NCBI GenBank assembly: GCA_903813345.2
Contig: CAIIXF020000006.1
Coordinates: 13,398,348-13,462,347, forward strand
Source of the DNA: Owenia fusiformis
Taxonomy: Eukaryota > Annelida > Polychaeta > Sabellida > Oweniidae
Reading direction: 5' to 3'
Length of the DNA stretch: 64,000 nucleotides
Shown: positions 56,701 through 62,700 of the stretch, in pieces
How positions within the stretch are numbered: the first letter of the stretch is position 1
Layout of the letters: each line of letters opens with the position of its first letter
Translations under genes and position numbers: made by a program
The notes under the pieces: model-generated
What the model saw: the letters and a program-made list of their open reading frames with translations, nothing else
What the model was told of the DNA's origin: nothing
The model's database searches: none

Positions 56701-59700
56701 TAATGATAACAAAAGGATTAATTGCTTAGTTCTCTTTGTTTTAGTCTTTGTTTTCTTAAATGCAGAAGTGTACCAACATCACCTAGATTACATAAGAGAT
56801 CATCTAACAGTCTAAAATTGCTTTTAATTGCAAGTTAATGCATTCCGACCAAAATTTGTATACCTGTAATTTGGGGGGGGGGCGATGTTACATCACATAA
56901 CTACAACGTTCATATAGAAATATACAATAAGCATGTCCGTATAAAAGCTAAAATTATAAAAACTCATTTCAAAGTCATTCTGTTCATGGAAGCGTCAAGT
57001 TATGAAAAACAATGCTAAACACTCAAACAAATCGACTTGATTACCTTTGAAAACTTCTTGAGAGGAAATGGACAAATGTATTTTTCTAACTCATTAGAGC
57101 GTCTGTCTGATTGAAATACTATTTTTTAAATACAAACATAAATGATTTAACCTTGGTCAGAAGTCTGAACATTGTCCAACAAAATAATAAGAATCTAACA
57201 TTTAATGATTACAAAAGGATTAATTGCTATATAGTCTTTGTCTTAGTCTTTGTTTTTCTAACGGCGGAAGTGTACCAACATCACCTTGATTACAGAAGAG
57301 ATCATCTAACAGTCTAAAATTGCTTTTAATTCCCGGGTTTTAATTACATTTTATGTATAGACTTTTTGCCTCTATTCTCATTTTTAAACCTGTTTCTGTT
57401 TGCTTATTTAACAATTGTGATAAATTATTCAGTTAGTGTCGAAATCAAAACAATTTTCTACTTTATAGTCCCCTCCTCTTGCACTGACTAAATATTAAAA
57501 TAAGTCAGTCTGATTGCGAATTTACAAATCCTGTAAAAGTAGCTCCAAACCGCCTTTTAATCAGAGAAAACAATAAGTTAATTCATCTGATTGCGAAAAT
57601 ACGAATCAATCTGATTATCTGATCCCCATGCTATTTGATTCGAGCATTATCTACAAGTCAGTCGGGCAAGGGTGAAATTATTTCATTTGAAAACAGAAAT
57701 AAATATCAGAACCCCTCTAGCATAACTATTCGGAAGAAATTCGTAAAAAAATAAGGTACACAACTGATGAAGGGTCGCACACAATGCACGCACCCCTGTC
57801 CTCATCCTCGGTGTTTGCCCACACACGACCACATTTGACAATTTTTCTAAAAGCATTTTCCCTGGGAATATAGGTGTAGCGGTTGCCAGAAGTCGCACAG
57901 CTTGGGAGTCAGGGTATCCTGATCAATGCCTCAACGCCTGACGGGTCTGATATTTAGAGGGGGCGCAAGAATAATTAGGGGGCGGGGTAAACGTGAAAGT
58001 TGCATATATATCCATAGGCGTAGCCAGGAGGGGGGGGGGAGTGCGATGGGTGCGATAACAATAGGCTTTATATATGCTTTAATGTTTTATTTAGCATGAT
58101 AATTTTATGTAGGCTATTAATTACAGTTCTTTTTGCAATATAAAACTGGTATGTTTATGCAAATTCCGATTGGACTAATATAAAGGGATATTGTTTCATT
58201 ATGTGGACTTGAGAAAGTCCGACATACTCATTGCTTTCAACCCAAAACTTAAAATAGGAAGTTATCAAGATTCCAAGAACACGATCGCTACTTAAACAAT
58301 ACGTTTGTAAAATCCCGGCGATCGAAATGCAATCAAACTTTCGCAATCAGGTGCCTAATTAGTCTTTTGATCTCTAAAGTTTTACGACTGAACGTTTCAA
58401 TGAACTCGTGAGAAGCAAACGCAATCATCATATAAACATTTTTGAAAAGTCAGTCTCGGAAGAATTTTCCAAGCATTCCCTGCTTCGATGCGTTTTTATT
58501 TCAAGGGCCGTTTAGCGCCGATAATATAATTCATTATAGGGCATTAGCAGGGTTGTGCTTTATTTGTTTTATTTATATAATGTTATAAATGTGTACGACA
58601 CTTTAATGAATTATTTTTAGGGTTACAATGCATATTTGACTTTTCCCTCTAAACGTTTAAAATTCATCTTTATACTTTTCTTAGTTTGCTTCAATAAAAT
58701 TTAACATTGGATCCCAGACAGTTATCAAATTCTCAGACATTTGATTAATATAGATATTTGTACTTCCGTTGACCAGTGGTGCTGGTGTGACTGAGATTCG
58801 AATCTAATATGTTTCATTTTTATGTAAATTGAGAGGAATAAAATTTTATTTTAAGCGTTTTAACAATCTTAACGTTTGGCGTGCAGCTCAACTTAATACA
58901 CAATCAAAGGTCAGAATACAGAAATAAGAACATGCTTTTTATTTGTTATTCAAGCTCCAGCAATATCCCCGTTATAAAACCAAAATAACTGCGGTTAGGT
59001 ACCATATCTTGATTACAGTTAAGACAGGCCATCTCATTTTGGTATGCCAGAGCCACTCTTATCTGCCGATTGTGGAAAGATAAAGACAAAGGGGTTGCGG
59101 CTATCGCGATGAGGCCATCTTATTTCTAGGAATTATTTCTGCCTCTCATTCCTTAAACCGGCTTTGTTAAACAGTGCCAAAATATATAAGTCGGAGCCAA
59201 AAACAAGACTATTTTTATATTTAAATCCCCTCACCTTGTCAATGTCTATGCTAAGCCTCAGGCCTGTCAACTTGGGAACACCTAACATGAGTGACTTGGA
59301 AATGTTGAACACCTCCCCTCTAAATGTGGACACCTTGGTCCAAATCTGAACACCTTGATCCAAATTTTGAACACCTTGGTTTAAATTTTATTACATCTTG
59401 TGAAATTTTGAACACCTCAAATTTTTCGCGATCGCTACGCTCGCGTTTCAAACATCCATCAACGGGGGGGGGGGGGTAGGTACGAACATTTTCGGGACGG
59501 AATGCGTGACATATTAGTGATTCGCGTGAAAAGTCCGAACGAAATGCGTACGTTTTTTTTCGGCGTTCGTATTTTTGCTGTGTAGACGAACTTTTTTAGA
59601 CATTTTTCTACAGTAATTTTTTTGCTTGACAATTACCAGGTAAAATGCGTATTTGCGTGACATTTTCTGTCACGCAAAAATAACTGGCGTGACTTCAAAT

Positions 59701-62700
59701 TCTTCAGCAAATGCGTGACAAATACGCAAATTGCAGGACAGTTGACAGGCCTGATGCCTGAATCTGGTTTTCCCACCTTTGGGAGGGAGCCAATATACAC
59801 ATAGATTACTTACTGGCCATGGACGGGGGGGGGGGGCACAGAAACGAATATTCTGGGGTCATAAGGGATACTTGGGGAAGAGGGAGGGGTGGTGGTGAAT
59901 AGTGAAGTCCGGGAGTGAAGTTAAGGGGTACTGAAATCTTTCTTTTGATATTTAGTGCTTCAATGGAGACTTGTTTCCACTCCCCGCATTCTAGTAGAAT
60001 TTAAATATTTGATCCAAAGGAGTTATTTTAAATCAAACTTGCATTCCGATTAATTAACACTCCAATGATTGTACCGCTTCACTATTGTCTAAGATAATTA
60101 TAATGAATTCACGGGACACTATAGTATATAGTATATTTAAACTTTAGTGGTTGGATGGAGACTTGTTTCCCCACCCGATACACTAGTAAATTTGTAAATT
60201 TTAAATATTTGATTTAGGGAGGTATTTGCAATCCAACTCTGATGATGCAAGACTAGTCAACCAAGACTAAATTATGAACTTATTATCATTTAGACTATTG
60301 AGTTCATTAAATTATAATTCCATAGATATCATATTTAATCCTGTCAACACAATAATGGTATTAATTGGCATGATATGTAGTCAGAGACGGTTTAAAAAGT
60401 TGTTTAGATTAATGATAGTATTAGGAAAAATCCTAACTCAAAGTTTTTGTTCTCTCGCAATCCAGAGCAAACCACTCGCCGGGCAAGCATTCTTTAAAAA
60501 CGTGAAGTTTTCACCATGTTGAACAGTTTTGAAAATTGTCCAATTTGAACCATCGCCTTGTATATTTCTGTAACTGCCCCCCCCCTTGACACTCGAGTGT
60601 AAGAATCCTTTCCACACTGTCAATGGTTTTACAAAATAGTTCATGTCAGGAAGGGGGAGGGGTGAGTGTAGAGAACAATCACTGACTGCGATTTGTATGA
60701 TTGAACATTATACACTTATCATAAATTCGTAAAGAATAGTTTTAAAATAAACAGCTTGTTTTATTTTATGATTGGAGTGATGTATGCATAGAAGAATGAC
60801 ACTGGTTTTGAAATATCTTAATTATCCCATTGAATGAAGCCATCCGTCCCTCTGTCCATTTTTAACTCAAACTGGTGGACTGATTTGATTTAAAGGAGAA
60901 GTCTCGGTGTAGAACGTGTACACACTAATGGGAACGAATTTTACTCATTTATATTTAGGATTCGTTCATATACTAGCGGGGCTTTAGAGCATTTACAAAC
61001 GCACGAATTGTATTGTTTTAAGGCAACTTTTATGACATATAATGTATTTAAAGCTGATTAATTTTAGATTATATTCGGTTCAATTTTACAAATAATGAAT
61101 AGTATTACAGTATATCGAAAAATATACAATGATTTACATTAAATTGCGCAGACTGCAAGCAATGTACATGGTTGGCGAATTTGCATGCGCGTTCTTGATA
61201 ATAAGAATTAAAGGTTGAACTTAAAAACCAAACATTTTCTTTTTTAAACATAATAAATCTTTAAATCAAGAAAATAAAAATAAGATTGATGATTGAACTT
61301 TTCATAGTCAACTGCGACTGTGTCGACGCATGTTTATTTACTTAGCTAATTAGATATGTAAAATTGTTAATGGCCGCAACGGATAATACGTACATGTAAG
61401 CTGTTCGGATAAGACATTTCTATATGATTAATAACAAATGTTATTCAGCAGAATGTTATTCAGCAGTAACAGATCTTATTAGTTATTATTCAATTTGGAT
61501 AATAAATCTATTATCTCGTCGTATTGATGTTTATTATATAGTGTTTCTCGTTGTGAATGGAACTGAAGGTCGGCTATATATTCCTGTATAGCCGCCAAAC
61601 TTTTTTACCATGACAATCTTTTGACGTCATGTTTCATTTCTTCCAAATTTCACTTGCAAACAGACGTGTGACATCATTGATATATAACGTAGGCATGGAA
61701 ATAAAGGTAACACAACAAGTGTCTCTATTGATGACAGACCTCAGGCATATATTCAATAATAGGGACATAACTGCTAAGTGCATATCTCATGAGGGACATA
61801 TCCCATGTCTAAGTACATTTTGAAGTTTCAAAATTGTAAAAAACTCAGAAGAATACTTCCATATTCATAACAATAATACAATTTGCATTTATAATACCTT
61901 CGCTTTAATAATAACGGGCACAGTACTACCTCAGTCAAATAATATAATAAGAAATTTAATTATGAAATAATTTTGATCATTGATATGTGACTGGCCATCT
62001 CTCCTAGATAACTGTCTTCAAGATGCCGAACCTTGTAAAGTGAACTTCAATGCTGCAACGAGGATAAGCAAATTTATGGGAAGGCAATACCCTATTCAGG
62101 TAATCAGATCAATCAAATGAAAAATTTCATTATTCACTATTTATCTTAGGTCCTTTTTATGTCCCCACCACATAGTGTGGGGCCATATTGTCGGCCTAGG
62201 CGCGTCCGTCTGTCCGTCCGTACGTCCGTACGTCCGTCCGTCCGTCTGTCCGTACGTCCGGGAATTTTCTCCAAAACCGCTACAGATATCACCTTCAAAT
62301 TTTCAGGGATAACTTATGAGTGCATACAGATGTGGATGAAAAAATTTTAACTCAATACCTACTTCCTGTCGGCCATTTTGAAGTCAAATGCTAAAATCCT
62401 TGTCTGCAAACTTTAAGAAAAACGGCTTCACAGTTGCTTTTAAAACTTTAACATCTTGTTCAGCTTACTTCATTCTAGATCTGATTAGGTTTAAGACCTG
62501 TTAGCTCAGTCATGTCAGCCATTTTGAATGTCTTAAGAAAAGTTAGCGCACGATAATACTTTGTATCATATTGAATGGTGTTTTTGAGTTTTCATACTTT
62601 AACTATTTAGTAGCTTTATAAATAATTTCAGATCTACTTTGTTGTAAAAGCCTATGTTATTGTTAACAGTAGTAATATGTGATAATTTTGTAAGAAGAAA

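Noticed and set aside
57111-57317. Frame ending in the same tail as the candidate last exon
   Set aside because: Duplicate of the 56.7-kb segment; its acceptor AG is changed to GG, so it is unlikely to be spliced in.
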